Source: P52-10 sp041397365 (GTDB taxonomy: Bacteria; Pseudomonadota; Alphaproteobacteria; Rhizobiales; Xanthobacteraceae). From it: a DNA stretch of 64,000 nucleotides. Made by a program: the position numbers and the translations under genes. The notes under the pieces were generated by a model. It was not told the DNA's origin and made no database searches. It saw only the letters and a program-made list of their open reading frames with translations. Of this stretch, positions 33,093 through 41,787 are shown one piece after another. Positions within the stretch are counted from its first letter, which is position 1. Each line of letters starts with the position of its first letter. The stretch lies in the NCBI GenBank assembly GCA_041397365.1, contig JAWKWT010000005.1:124001-188000 (forward strand), given 5' to 3'.

Positions 33093-33842
33093 ATGGCCGA
33101 GATCATCGATTTCAAGCCGGGCGATTTCTCGTTTCTGGTCGCGCCGGGCGGACCGTTCTCGGGCGGCGTGCGCGCCAATCCCGGCTTCGCGCTGCATCGC
33201 GCGCGCTTTGACAGACCGGTGCCAATGCTCGACGGATTCGCGCGTATAAAGCAGCATCTGGAGCGGATCGGCCGTCCGGTGACGTCGGTCGCGGCCTGCG
33301 AACTGCGCTCGCCCGCGCCGATGTCTGTCGCCGAATTTCAGGACTTCAACCGCGAATATCTGAAGACGCTGCACGCATGGGGCTGCCGCGAGGGCGAGAT
33401 CAACGCCCCGGCGCGCAGTAACATCGCGCCGATGACGGAAGCGCCGTCCGAATCGACCTTCTTCGCCTTCACTTACACGGTGCCTGAAGCAGGCGCGTCC
33501 GGCGATTTCGTCATCTCGGGGCTGCCCGAAATCAAGGTCGGAGCGACCGGCAGCGACCGCACCTTCGGCGGCCGGGACGTTTCACTTCGCGGGCTTGATG
33601 CAAAAGCGCGGCATGTGATGAGCCTGCTGCGCGCGCGCGTCGATGCGCTCGGCTGCGACTGGAACGGCATCACCGGCTCGCAGGTCTACACCGTGCATGA
33701 TTTCCGCCCCGTGCTGGAAAACGTCTTCGCCGAATTGAAGCTCAGCCAGATCGGCGTCGCCTGGTATCCCGGCTGGCCGCCGGTGCGCGACATGGAATTC
33801 GAGGTCGATGTCCGCCGCGTGCGGACCGAACTCATCATTTGA
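33093..33842 (+). CDS. Uncharacterised protein, possible duplicated RidA/YjgF-like fold
   Basis: A 249-aa soluble protein. Two segments look like RidA halves: PVTSVAACELRSPAPMSVAE with FNREYLKTLHAWG (about residues 62-98), and GITGSQVYTVHDFRPVLENV with VEFEVDVRRVR at the end (about 190-245). RidA proteins hydrolyse reactive enamines or deaminate aminomuconates, but the catalytic Arg cannot be placed with confidence, so the fold call is only inference. There is no signal peptide. It follows repeat copy 4 and ends 9 bp before the converging ybhR-like gene. Confidence 0.6.
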   Translation: MAEIIDFKPGDFSFLVAPGGPFSGGVRANPGFALHRARFDRPVPMLDGFARIKQHLERIGRPVTSVAACELRSPAPMSVAEFQDFNREYLKTLHAWGCREGEINAPARSNIAPMTEAPSESTFFAFTYTVPEAGASGDFVISGLPEIKVGATGSDRTFGGRDVSLRGLDAKARHVMSLLRARVDALGCDWNGITGSQVYTVHDFRPVLENVFAELKLSQIGVAWYPGWPPVRDMEFEVDVRRVRTELII

Positions 33843-33851
33843 TCCGCGCCC

Positions 33852-34964
33852 TTACGCGAGGCGGTGACGGAACAGCCAGGCGGCGAGCGGCAGCGTCACC
33901 GCGGCGACGGCAAGCAGCGGCACGAAGTTGAAAGCGACGTCGCCAAAGCCAGCGCCTTCCAGATAGACCCTGCGCACCAGATCGACGCCGAACCGCAGCG
34001 GGTTCACATAGGTCGCGATCTGGAGCGCGAGCGGCATGTTGCGCACCGGCGTCAACAGGCCTGACAGCAGCATCAGCGGCATGGTCAGCATGAAGGTGTA
34101 GAGCATCGCCTGCTGCATGCTGAGCGAGACGGCCGAGATCGACAGTCCGATGCCGACCGACGCCAGCGTGAACATCGTCAGCGCCAGATAGAGCAGCCAG
34201 ACCGACCCCACCATGGGGATCTGGAACCAGAACAGGATGATGAGAAAGATCAGCGTCGACTGAAACACGCCGACCACCATCGGCGGCAGTGCCTTGCCGA
34301 TCAGGATCTGAAGCGGTTTCAGGGGCGTCACCAACAGCTGGTCGAAGGTGCCCTGCTCGCGCTCGCGCGCGACCGACAACGCCGCCAGCAACAAGGTCTG
34401 CATCATGCTGAGGGCGGCGATCAGAGCCGGCATCAGATTCCAGCGCGATTCGAGATTGGGGTTGAACCAGGCACGCCGCTCGATCGTGACTTGCGGAGTA
34501 ACGCCTCGCGCGACGTTGTAGGCGGCGACGATCGACCCGATATAGGCGGCGGCCGCCGCCGCGGTCGCCGAATTGCGCCCGTCGAGAACCACCTGCAACG
34601 GCGCCTGCTGGCCACTCGTCAGCCGGGATTCGAAATCCGACGGAATGCTGACGACCAGCAGCGCCTCGCCGCCATCGATGAAATCGGCGATCTGCGCCGA
34701 CGATGTCAACGTCGCGGCGCGCTCGAAAACGCCGGTGCCGTCGAGCCGCGCGAGCAGCTCCGCCGACGCCGCCCCGCGGCTCTGGTCGAGCACCGCATAA
34801 GGGACGTGCGTCAGATCGTAGGTCGCGCCATAGCCGAACAACAGCGATTGCATGATCGCCGGCGCGATCAGAAGCGTGCGGCTCGACGGGTCCTTCAGGA
34901 TCGCCAGCATCTCCTTGCGGATCAGCGCGAACAGTTCGGTGAGATAGCCGACGAAATTTTCCAT
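33852..34964 (-). CDS. ybhR: ABC-2 type transporter permease (YbhR-like)
   Basis: A 370-aa ABC-2 permease. The architecture is a cytoplasmic N-terminus, a first TM segment (RTLLIAPAIMQSLLFGYG), a large periplasmic domain (about residues 55-170), and five C-terminal TM segments with the ABC-2 signature region REREQGTFDQLLVTPLKPLQ. Length and order match YbhR of E. coli (368 aa). It is the last gene of a four-gene operon and follows the second permease by 4 nt. In the inner membrane it should pair with the ybhS product as the export pore driven by the double ATPase. Confidence 0.88.
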   Translation of the reverse strand: MENFVGYLTELFALIRKEMLAILKDPSSRTLLIAPAIMQSLLFGYGATYDLTHVPYAVLDQSRGAASAELLARLDGTGVFERAATLTSSAQIADFIDGGEALLVVSIPSDFESRLTSGQQAPLQVVLDGRNSATAAAAAAYIGSIVAAYNVARGVTPQVTIERRAWFNPNLESRWNLMPALIAALSMMQTLLLAALSVAREREQGTFDQLLVTPLKPLQILIGKALPPMVVGVFQSTLIFLIILFWFQIPMVGSVWLLYLALTMFTLASVGIGLSISAVSLSMQQAMLYTFMLTMPLMLLSGLLTPVRNMPLALQIATYVNPLRFGVDLVRRVYLEGAGFGDVAFNFVPLLAVAAVTLPLAAWLFRHRLA

Positions 34965-34968
34965 CGCG

Positions 34969-36099
34969 TCAATCGAGCCGCTTGCGCAGCGTCCGGCGGG
35001 TCAGCGCGATCAGCACCGCCGCATAGACGCCGAGAATCGAACACGCCCGGAAAACCTCCGGCCAGTTGTCGCCGGCCATGAACAGGGTTTTGATGAGCCC
35101 CATGAAATGCGTCGCCGGCAGAAGCTGGCTGATCGCCCAGATCGCCACCGGCACGTTGCGCAGGTCGAAGACGAATCCCGACAGCATCATCGCGGGAAGA
35201 AAACTCGTCAGCAGCGCCATCTGGCTCGCGGCGAACTGCGTGCGCGTCACGCCGGAGATATACAGGCCGAGCGACAGCGACACGAGGAGATAAAGAAGCG
35301 AGGAGACGATGATGACCGGCAGCGAACCGCGCACCGGCACGTCGAACAGATATTTGGCCGCGAGCAGGCACATGACGAGATCGATCGCGCCGACCGCGAG
35401 ATACGGCGCGAGCTTGGCCAGCACCAGTTCGAGCGGTCGCACCGGCGTGACGAACAGCGATTCCAGCGTGCCGCGCTCCCATTCGCGCGCGATCAGGAGC
35501 GAGGTGAGGAACGCGCCGATCAGCGTCATCACCAGCACGATCAGTCCGGGCACGAGAAACCAGGTGCTCTCGCCCGCCTCGTTGAACCAGACGCGCTGCA
35601 CGAGCGCGACGCTGCCGATGCCGGGAGGCTTGTTGCCGGCGCGGTCCGCCGCCTGCTGGACCGGCACCGCGATCGCGCCGCTGATGAATCCTTCGATGGT
35701 CGAGGCCGTGGTGGAATCGATGCCGTTGAGCAGCAATTGCAGGCGCGCGTCGCCGGCGGCGAGGTTTCGGGAAAAATCCACCGGGACCCGCAGGATGGCC
35801 GCCATTTCTCCCGAGCGTATCGCCGCCTCGGCCTCCGCCATGCTGCTCATCCATGTCGGATCGATATATGACGAGCCTTGCAGGCCGGCGACGGCGTCGC
35901 GCGCAGCCGGCGACGTGTCCTCCATCACCACCGCCACCGGCACGTTCTTCACGTCGAAGGAAATTCCGAAACCGAACAGCAGGATCAGGCCGACCGGCAG
36001 CACAAGGCCGACGACGAGATTGCTGCGGTCGCGCAGCATCTGCCGCGTCTCCTTGCGGATCAGCGCGACCAGGCGCGTGGCGAAGCCGGATGCGCTCAT
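34969..36099 (-). CDS. ybhS: ABC-2 type transporter permease (YbhS-like)
   Basis: A 376-aa ABC-2 permease, same layout as its neighbour: a first TM near residues 28-46 (LVVGLVLPVGLILLFGFG), a periplasmic domain to about residue 175, then five TMs containing REWERGTLESLFVTPVRPLE. It overlaps the ATPase gene by 4 nt (ATGA) and precedes the second permease. Length equals that of E. coli YbhS (377 aa). It probably forms the other half of the pore. Confidence 0.88.
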   Translation of the reverse strand: MSASGFATRLVALIRKETRQMLRDRSNLVVGLVLPVGLILLFGFGISFDVKNVPVAVVMEDTSPAARDAVAGLQGSSYIDPTWMSSMAEAEAAIRSGEMAAILRVPVDFSRNLAAGDARLQLLLNGIDSTTASTIEGFISGAIAVPVQQAADRAGNKPPGIGSVALVQRVWFNEAGESTWFLVPGLIVLVMTLIGAFLTSLLIAREWERGTLESLFVTPVRPLELVLAKLAPYLAVGAIDLVMCLLAAKYLFDVPVRGSLPVIIVSSLLYLLVSLSLGLYISGVTRTQFAASQMALLTSFLPAMMLSGFVFDLRNVPVAIWAISQLLPATHFMGLIKTLFMAGDNWPEVFRACSILGVYAAVLIALTRRTLRKRLD

Positions 36100-37874
36100 G
36101 CCGCCACCGTTTTGGCGTGGCGGTCGGCGCGGCCCTGCTCGACGATGGCGATGAAGGCGCTGTCCATGTCGTTGGCCCCTGTCACGCCGGCCTGCTCGCG
36201 CACCTGCCCCGGCGTGCCGAGCGCCAGCATTTCACCGGCGTCCTGGATCGCGATCCGATCGCAATATTCCGCCTCCTCCATGAAATGGGTGGTGATGATG
36301 ATGGTGACACCGTTCTTGGCAAGTTCCGTGACGGTCCGCCAGAAGCTGCGCCGCGCGAGCGGATCGATGCCGCTGGTCGGCTCGTCGAGGAACAGGATGT
36401 CCGGCTGGTGCAGCAGCCCGGTCGCGATCGCGAGCCGCTGCTTGTAGCCGACGGGAAGAATGCCGCTTCTGGCCGAAGGATCGAGGCTGAACTGCTCCAG
36501 CGACGTTTTTATACGCGCACGCAAAGCCTGCCCGCGAAGACCGTAGGCGCCGCCGAAGAACTCCAGATTCTCCCGCACCGACAGGTCGCCATACAGCGCG
36601 AATTTCTGCGCCACATAGCCGATCCGCCGCCGCGCTTCGGCGCGCGCGGTGCGCAGATTGTGCCCCGCCACTTCGAGCTGGCCGCTGGTCGCCGGCAGCA
36701 GGCCGCACAGCATGCGGAAGGTCGTGGTCTTGCCCGCGCCGTTCGGCCCGAGCAGGCCGAAAATCTCGCCCTGCACAACGTCGAAGGAGGTGCTGGCGAC
36801 GGCGGTAAAGTCGCCGAACTTTCTCACCAGATCGCGAACCATGATGACCGGCTTGCCGCCGTTTTCACTGCTTGCGGGGCGCGCGGCAGGCTTCGCAGCG
36901 GGGCGCGCGGCAACCGTCTCCCCGAACTCCCGCTGGTGCTGCCGCAGCAGCATCATGAAGGCGTCTTCCAGTTCCTCGGTGCGCGTCTCGCAGGGCGCGC
37001 CCGCAAGAATCTCGTCCAGCCGCGCCTGATCCGCGTCCGGCTGGCGAATGAAACGCACCGCGCCACCACGCGGCACCGCATCGATGATGAGATCGGGCGC
37101 GTCGATCAGGCGGGCTTGCAGCTCACGCGCCGGCACGCCGTCCGGCGGCGTCGCGGTGAAGGTCAGGCCATGCGCCCGCGTCTTCAGACGATCAGGCGGC
37201 CCTTCGGCGAGCAGGCGTCCGCGGTTGAAAACGAACACCTGCCCGCAGCGTTCGGCCTCGTCCATATAGGCGGTGCTGACGACGACGCTGAGCTTCTCGT
37301 CGTCGACCAGTTGCTGCACGATCGTCCACAGATCGCGGCGCGACAGCGGATCGACGCCGACGCTCGGCTCGTCGAGCAGCAACAGGTCGGGCGAACGGAC
37401 CAGCGTGCAGGCGAGCCCGAGCTTCTGCTTCATGCCGCCTGAAAGTTTTCCGGCGGGCCGCTCGGTGAAGCGCGCGAGATCGGTCATTTCGAGCATGCGG
37501 CCGAAGCGCGCCGGCCTCTGCGCCTGCGGCACGCCGTGCAGATCGGCATACAGGTCGAGGTTTTCCTGCACGCTCAGATCCTCGTACAGGCCGAAACGCT
37601 GCGGCATGTAGCTGATGCGGTCCTGCACCGATTGCGGATCGCGCGCGACATCGATGCCGAGCACCGCAAGCGTACCGGAATCCGGCCGCAAAAGGCCGGC
37701 GACCATCCGCAGCAATGTCGTCTTGCCCGCGCCGTCGGGGCCGACCAGCGCGGTCAGCGTGCCGGCGCCCAGCGTCATCGACACGCCGTCCACCGCCGCG
37801 ATCGGGTTTCCGTCGGGGCCCTTGAAACCCTTTCGCAAATCCCTGGCGGCGATGGTGACGTCCGCGTCGGTCAT
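36096..37874 (-). CDS. ybhF: Double ABC ATPase of YbhF/RbbA type
   Basis: A 592-aa fusion of two ATP-binding cassettes. Cassette 1: Walker A GPDGAGKTT (residues 45-53), signature LSGGMKQKLG, Walker B LLLLDEPSVGVDP. Cassette 2 (from about residue 340): Walker A GPNGAGKTTT, Walker B ILFLDEPTSGIDP, but the signature is degenerate, reading LPVGYKQRL in place of LSGGQ. That asymmetry is normal for YbhF. An Ala/Pro-rich linker (AARPAAKPAARPASSENGGK) joins the halves. It overlaps both neighbours by ATGA. It powers the YbhGFSR exporter, linked in E. coli to drug and Na+/Li+ efflux. Confidence 0.92.
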   Translation of the reverse strand: MTDADVTIAARDLRKGFKGPDGNPIAAVDGVSMTLGAGTLTALVGPDGAGKTTLLRMVAGLLRPDSGTLAVLGIDVARDPQSVQDRISYMPQRFGLYEDLSVQENLDLYADLHGVPQAQRPARFGRMLEMTDLARFTERPAGKLSGGMKQKLGLACTLVRSPDLLLLDEPSVGVDPLSRRDLWTIVQQLVDDEKLSVVVSTAYMDEAERCGQVFVFNRGRLLAEGPPDRLKTRAHGLTFTATPPDGVPARELQARLIDAPDLIIDAVPRGGAVRFIRQPDADQARLDEILAGAPCETRTEELEDAFMMLLRQHQREFGETVAARPAAKPAARPASSENGGKPVIMVRDLVRKFGDFTAVASTSFDVVQGEIFGLLGPNGAGKTTTFRMLCGLLPATSGQLEVAGHNLRTARAEARRRIGYVAQKFALYGDLSVRENLEFFGGAYGLRGQALRARIKTSLEQFSLDPSARSGILPVGYKQRLAIATGLLHQPDILFLDEPTSGIDPLARRSFWRTVTELAKNGVTIIITTHFMEEAEYCDRIAIQDAGEMLALGTPGQVREQAGVTGANDMDSAFIAIVEQGRADRHAKTVAA

Positions 37875-38869
37875 GGCCGCGCGGCCAGCGGCAGTCGGAC
37901 GGTGACCGGCTGGCCAAGGCGCAACCGGCCGTCGCTGTCGTTGACGATGACCCGTACCTCGTAGACGAGGCTGGTGCGCAACTCCTCGGTTTGAACCGAT
38001 TTCGGCGTGAACTCCGCGACCGACGAAATGTAGCCGACCTTGCCGGCCACCGGCCGGTCAGGGAAACTGTCGGCGAACACATTCGCGTCCATGCCCGGCG
38101 CGATTTTGCCGAGATCGGCCTCCTTGACGTAGACGCGGACCCATTTCGGATCGACCAGCGCGAGCGCCACCACCGGCCGTTGCGCGGTCGCCATATCGCC
38201 GGGCTCCAGCAACCGCGAGCGCACCACGGCGTTCGCCGGCGCTTTCAGCTGGCCGAGATCGATCTGATGGCGAAGCTGCGCCAGTTGCGCTTCCGCCGCC
38301 TTGAGCTGGGCGTCGGCGCTCGCGATATCCTCCGCGCGGGGACCGAGTTCGGCGAGGCGGAGCGTGGCGCGCGCCTGTCCTACCGCCGCGCGGGCGGCGT
38401 CCGCGTCGGCGCTGGCGTGATCGACAGTCTGCTCGCTGACGACGCCGCCGCCGGCGGCGCGAAGTCGGGTCGCGCGCGAAAAATCCTGGTCCGCGCGCGC
38501 GGAGCTGGCCTCGGCGGACTGCAATTGCGCGCGGGCCTGCGCGATCTCCTCGGGCCGCGAGCCGTTGCGAAGACGCAGCAGCGCCTGCCGCTGCGCCTCG
38601 ACCTGAGCTTCAGCCTGGCGCGCCTGGAGTTCCAGCGTCGTGGTGTCGAGCACGGCGATCACCTGTCCGGCGGCAACCTTGTCGCCCTCCTCGACCCGCA
38701 AAGCGGCGATCCGTCCGCTGCCGTCGAAGGCGAGCGAAATCTGCCGGATGTCGACATTGCCGTGCAGCACCAGTTCGGAAGCGTCGGTGGCCGCGCGGCG
38801 ATCCCACAGGAACCAGCCCGCGGCGGCGGCCGCGGCGACGACGAGCAGCAGGATGAGCGCCTTCTTCAT
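37871..38869 (-). CDS. ybhG: HlyD/YbhG family membrane fusion protein
   Basis: A 332-aa periplasmic adaptor. An N-terminal anchor (MKKALILLLVVAAAAAAGWF) is followed by a lipoyl-like half (LVLHGNVDIRQISLAFDGSG), a long Ala/Gln/Glu-rich coiled-coil hairpin (about residues 75-200) and a beta-barrel region (LGKIAPGMDANVFADSFPDR). It is the first gene of the ybhGFSR operon and overlaps ybhF by ATGA. It should link the inner-membrane pump to the periplasm or an outer-membrane channel. No TetR-type regulator (like CecR of E. coli) is adjacent. Confidence 0.9.
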   Translation of the reverse strand: MKKALILLLVVAAAAAAGWFLWDRRAATDASELVLHGNVDIRQISLAFDGSGRIAALRVEEGDKVAAGQVIAVLDTTTLELQARQAEAQVEAQRQALLRLRNGSRPEEIAQARAQLQSAEASSARADQDFSRATRLRAAGGGVVSEQTVDHASADADAARAAVGQARATLRLAELGPRAEDIASADAQLKAAEAQLAQLRHQIDLGQLKAPANAVVRSRLLEPGDMATAQRPVVALALVDPKWVRVYVKEADLGKIAPGMDANVFADSFPDRPVAGKVGYISSVAEFTPKSVQTEELRTSLVYEVRVIVNDSDGRLRLGQPVTVRLPLAARP

Positions 38870-38941
38870 TCGTCAAACCCTTGCACCTGAAAGACTGGGA
38901 GGCGGCAAAGCTAAAGTCAAACGCTGCGCCTCGTCAGACAA

Positions 38942-40351
38942 TCAACCCACCCGCTCCGGCAGGAAGCCGCGGCTCGTCAGCCGGCGAAACCGCAGGATCA
39001 GCAGCAGCGCGAACACCGCCAGCCCGCAGGTGAAGCCGACCCACACGCCGACCGCGCCAAGGCGCATCGAGAAGCCGAGCAGATACGACGTCGTAAAGCC
39101 GATCAGCCAGAAACTGAAGGCCGCGAGCAGCACCGGCACGCGCGTATCGTTCAGGCCGCGCAGCGCGCCGGCCGCCACCGTCTGCATGCCGTCGACGATG
39201 AAGAAGGTCGAGCCGACGATCAGAAGCATCGCGACCAGCTCGGCGGTGGCGTGCGCCTCGGTCAGCTTGCCGCCAAGGAAAAACGCCGCGATCTCGAACC
39301 GCAGCACAACGACGATCAATGTCATCCCGGCCATGAAGACCGCCGCGAGTCCGACCGCGACATAGCCGGCGCGGCGGACGCCCGCGCGGTCCTCGCGGCC
39401 AGCCGCCTGCCCGACCCGCACGGTCGCCGCCGTGCCGATGCCGAACGGCACCATGAAGATGATCGCCGCCACCTGGAGCGCAATCTGGTGCGCGGCAAGT
39501 TCGCTCGTTCCGAGCCACCCCATCAGCAGCGCCGCGTGCCGAACAGCCCGTATTCAAGCAGCATCGTACCGGAAACCGGGACGCCGACGATCAGCAATTG
39601 CTTCATCAACACCCAGTCGGCATGCCAGAGACGGTTGAGCGGATGGAATTTCCGGAACGGCCGCCGCGTCTGCACCACCCAGAGCCCGGCGAGGCACATG
39701 CCGGCGCTGACAATTGCGGTCGCAGCCCGCGCCAAACATCTCCAGCCGCGGAAAGCCGAATTCGCCATAGATCAACGCATAGGCCAGCAGACCGTTGGCC
39801 GGGATCGCCGCCAGCGTGATCCAAAGACCGGGCTCGGCCTATTCACCGCGCCCATGAAGCCGCGAATGGCGATGAACCACCATCCCGGCAGCAGGCTGAA
39901 GGTCAGGCCGTGCAGATAGCGTGCGGCCAGGGCAGACATCTCCGGCGTCTGCCCGAGCGCGAGCAGGATCGCCTCGCCTTGCAACAGCGCCAGGCTGAGC
40001 GGCGCGGCCATGATGAAGGCGATCCACAACCCGGCGCGCAGCGAAGCGGCGCACGGTGCGCAGGCTGCGCGCGCCAAACGCCTGCGCCGCCAGCGGCGCA
40101 ACCGCCGACATCACACCCATGCCGGCCATGAAAATGGTGAACAGCACGATATGCGCCAGTGAGGCGGCGGCGATCGCCGTATCGCCGAGACGGCCGATCA
40201 GCGCCAGATCGGTCGTCATCATGCCGATCTGGCCGAGCTGCGTCAGCGCGATCGGAATCGCGAGCCGGATCGTCTCGATCAACTCGGTGCGAACGGGCCG
40301 GGCGGCCGGGGCGGACGCCGAGACGTCCGTGGCGAGGTCGGGGGAGGACAT
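38942..40351 (-). pseudogene. MATE family efflux transporter (NorM-like), frameshifted
   Basis: A full-length MATE gene of about 470 codons can be followed across frames. It starts MSSPDLATDVSASAPAARPV and keeps ETIRLAIPIALTQLGQIGMM through ARSLRTVRR (about 40056). After one extra base it continues LRAGLWIAFIMAAPLSLALL to GFMGAVNRP (near 39845), shifts again to LAAIPANGLLAYALIYGEFG and LEMFGAG (near 39740), again to TAIVSAGMCLAGLWVVQTRR through LLEYGLFGT (near 39545), and finally MGWLGTSELAAHQIALQVAA to the stop at 38942. At least four indels lie within about 510 bp. As read, no complete transporter can be made. The peptide pieces are otherwise well conserved. Confidence 0.85.
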
Positions 40352-40455
40352 GGGAGGCGCAACCTACGCGGATATATGACGAAAAGAAGCCCTTGCCGCG
40401 CCGGGCGGCATGCATATCTCGATAAAGGACGACCATTCCATCGCCGGAGGCTGTC

Positions 40456-40872
40456 GTGTTCCTCGCAAGTCGTTTGCCCGCAAGCCTGTTGTCAGCGGCC
40501 GTCATCATGGCCTGTGCGCCCGCCATGGCCAATGCCGCCGGCTATCTCGGCAATGCCGACCAGCGCGCGGCGCTGCTGTCGCCGGTCCCGCTCGGCCCGC
40601 CCGCGTCGTTGGAACAGGTTCCGATCGGAGTTCCGGCTGCCGCGAAGGACGATACGGCGACGCCGCGAGCGCAACCGGCCGCGAAACCGAAGCGCACAGT
40701 GGCTCAACCGCGCCGGCCTCGCACCAATCCGCTGGATTCATTCGCCCGCGATACCCGTCCGCCAGCCAAACGCGCTGAAGCCAAAAGTCAGCCCGTCAAA
40801 CGGCAGCCGACAAAACAACAGACATGGCCCTGCACCGGCGGCGGCATCTGCGCCTGGACGACGCCGCGCTAA
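40456..40872 (+). CDS. Hypothetical exported protein, basic and Pro-rich
   Basis: A 138-aa protein from GTG 40456, 5 nt after GGAGG. A signal peptide covers about residues 1-28 (LLSAAVIMACAPAMANAAG, A-x-A site). The mature part is Lys/Arg/Pro-rich (AAKPKRTVAQPRRPRTNPLD) and ends with a two-Cys tail, TWPCTGGGICAWTTPR. I do not recognise a family. The terminal Cys pair could form a small disulfide loop. It converges with the next gene, with only 1 bp between stops. Confidence 0.6.
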   Translation: MFLASRLPASLLSAAVIMACAPAMANAAGYLGNADQRAALLSPVPLGPPASLEQVPIGVPAAAKDDTATPRAQPAAKPKRTVAQPRRPRTNPLDSFARDTRPPAKRAEAKSQPVKRQPTKQQTWPCTGGGICAWTTPR

Positions 40873-40873
40873 A

Positions 40874-41332
40874 TTAGCCATCCAATTCGCGTGAAACGGT
40901 GACGCTGGTGCCGTCCGCCGTGCCCCTGCAACGGATGTCCAGCTTGCGGTAACGCGTCACGATGTTCTTGCCGCGCAAAAAGCCGATCCGGTTGGCGCAG
41001 CGGGTCGCGCCGCGCAGCGCATCCGATTTCGGAATCGTGAACACGATGGCGGTGGCACTGGCGACGAAATCGAAGAACTCCTTCGATGGTTTGCGGCCGG
41101 GGAACAGCGCGAACACCTCGTTCATCTTGTTGCGCGCGGAGCAGCCGAGCGACGCCTGCTTGGCGGAGGGATGCGTCAGATAGACGATGCCGGCCACCGT
41201 GCGGCCGACTTTCAGCCCATCGACATTCCGCGCCAGCTGCTTGGCGATATCGTCGCAGCGATCCGCCTGCGCCGGCTGCGCCGCGATCACGGCAAGGAGG
41301 GCTCCGAAAACAAACGGCGCTGCAAATTTCAC
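40874..41332 (-). CDS. Hypothetical exported protein
   Basis: A 152-aa protein with a signal peptide (MKFAAPFVFGALLAVIAAQP, cleavage after AQA). The mature chain has four cysteines (DRCDDIAKQL, LGCSARNKM, TRCANRIGF, DIRCRGTADG), suggesting two periplasmic disulfides, and is basic. I do not recognise the family. It is separated from the following plus-strand gene by a 124-bp divergent gap. Confidence 0.65.
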   Translation of the reverse strand: MKFAAPFVFGALLAVIAAQPAQADRCDDIAKQLARNVDGLKVGRTVAGIVYLTHPSAKQASLGCSARNKMNEVFALFPGRKPSKEFFDFVASATAIVFTIPKSDALRGATRCANRIGFLRGKNIVTRYRKLDIRCRGTADGTSVTVSRELDG

Positions 41333-41456
41333 GGTTCTCGGTCTCCCGACTGATAAAGGTTAGTTCCCGATGCCATTAAGGCCTTGAACCGGAACGACTC
41401 AACGCCAAATCCTTTATCAATCACACGCGACATTCGTTTCAATGCGGAGTTTCGAC

Positions 41457-41729
41457 ATGAAGATCATCACTTTGGTCGCGGTCGCGGCGCTGGCGGCGAC
41501 GCCGGCCCTGGCCGCCAGCGGCAAGAAGAAGCCGCATCGCCATCACCACCACCAGCGGACCCAGCTTTACGTCACCCAGGATCATCCGGGCTACTGGCGC
41601 AACAGCCACAATCAATACCGCTCGATGGACGTCTATTCCTATGACGGCCGGCTGATCGGGCGCGACCCCGATCCGAACATCCGCCAGAGCCTGCGCGACG
41701 AGGACTGGTTCTACCGCTACGGCCCCTGA
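41457..41729 (+). CDS. Small His-rich exported protein
   Basis: A 90-aa protein. ATG 41457 follows CGGAGT by 6 nt; an in-frame ATG 15 nt earlier is less likely. A signal peptide ends at ALA|ASG (MKIITLVAVAALAATPALA). A metal-binding-like cluster KKKPHRHHHHQRTQ follows directly, then a tyrosine-rich region ending DEDWFYRYGP. Metal binding is a guess from the His run. A good terminator lies 14 bp downstream. Confidence 0.65.
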   Translation: MKIITLVAVAALAATPALAASGKKKPHRHHHHQRTQLYVTQDHPGYWRNSHNQYRSMDVYSYDGRLIGRDPDPNIRQSLRDEDWFYRYGP

Positions 41730-41742
41730 GCGAAACGCATTC

Positions 41743-41768
41743 CGCCCGGCTCGCGCCGGGCGTTCTTT
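41743..41768 (+). terminator. Rho-independent terminator after the His-rich gene
   Basis: GCCCGGC (41744-41750), a TCGC loop and GCCGGGC (41755-41761), then GTTCTTTT. It lies between converging genes (41457 on + and the Old Yellow Enzyme homologue on -). Confidence 0.85.
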
Positions 41769-41787
41769 TATGCAGCCAACCGCAGAA

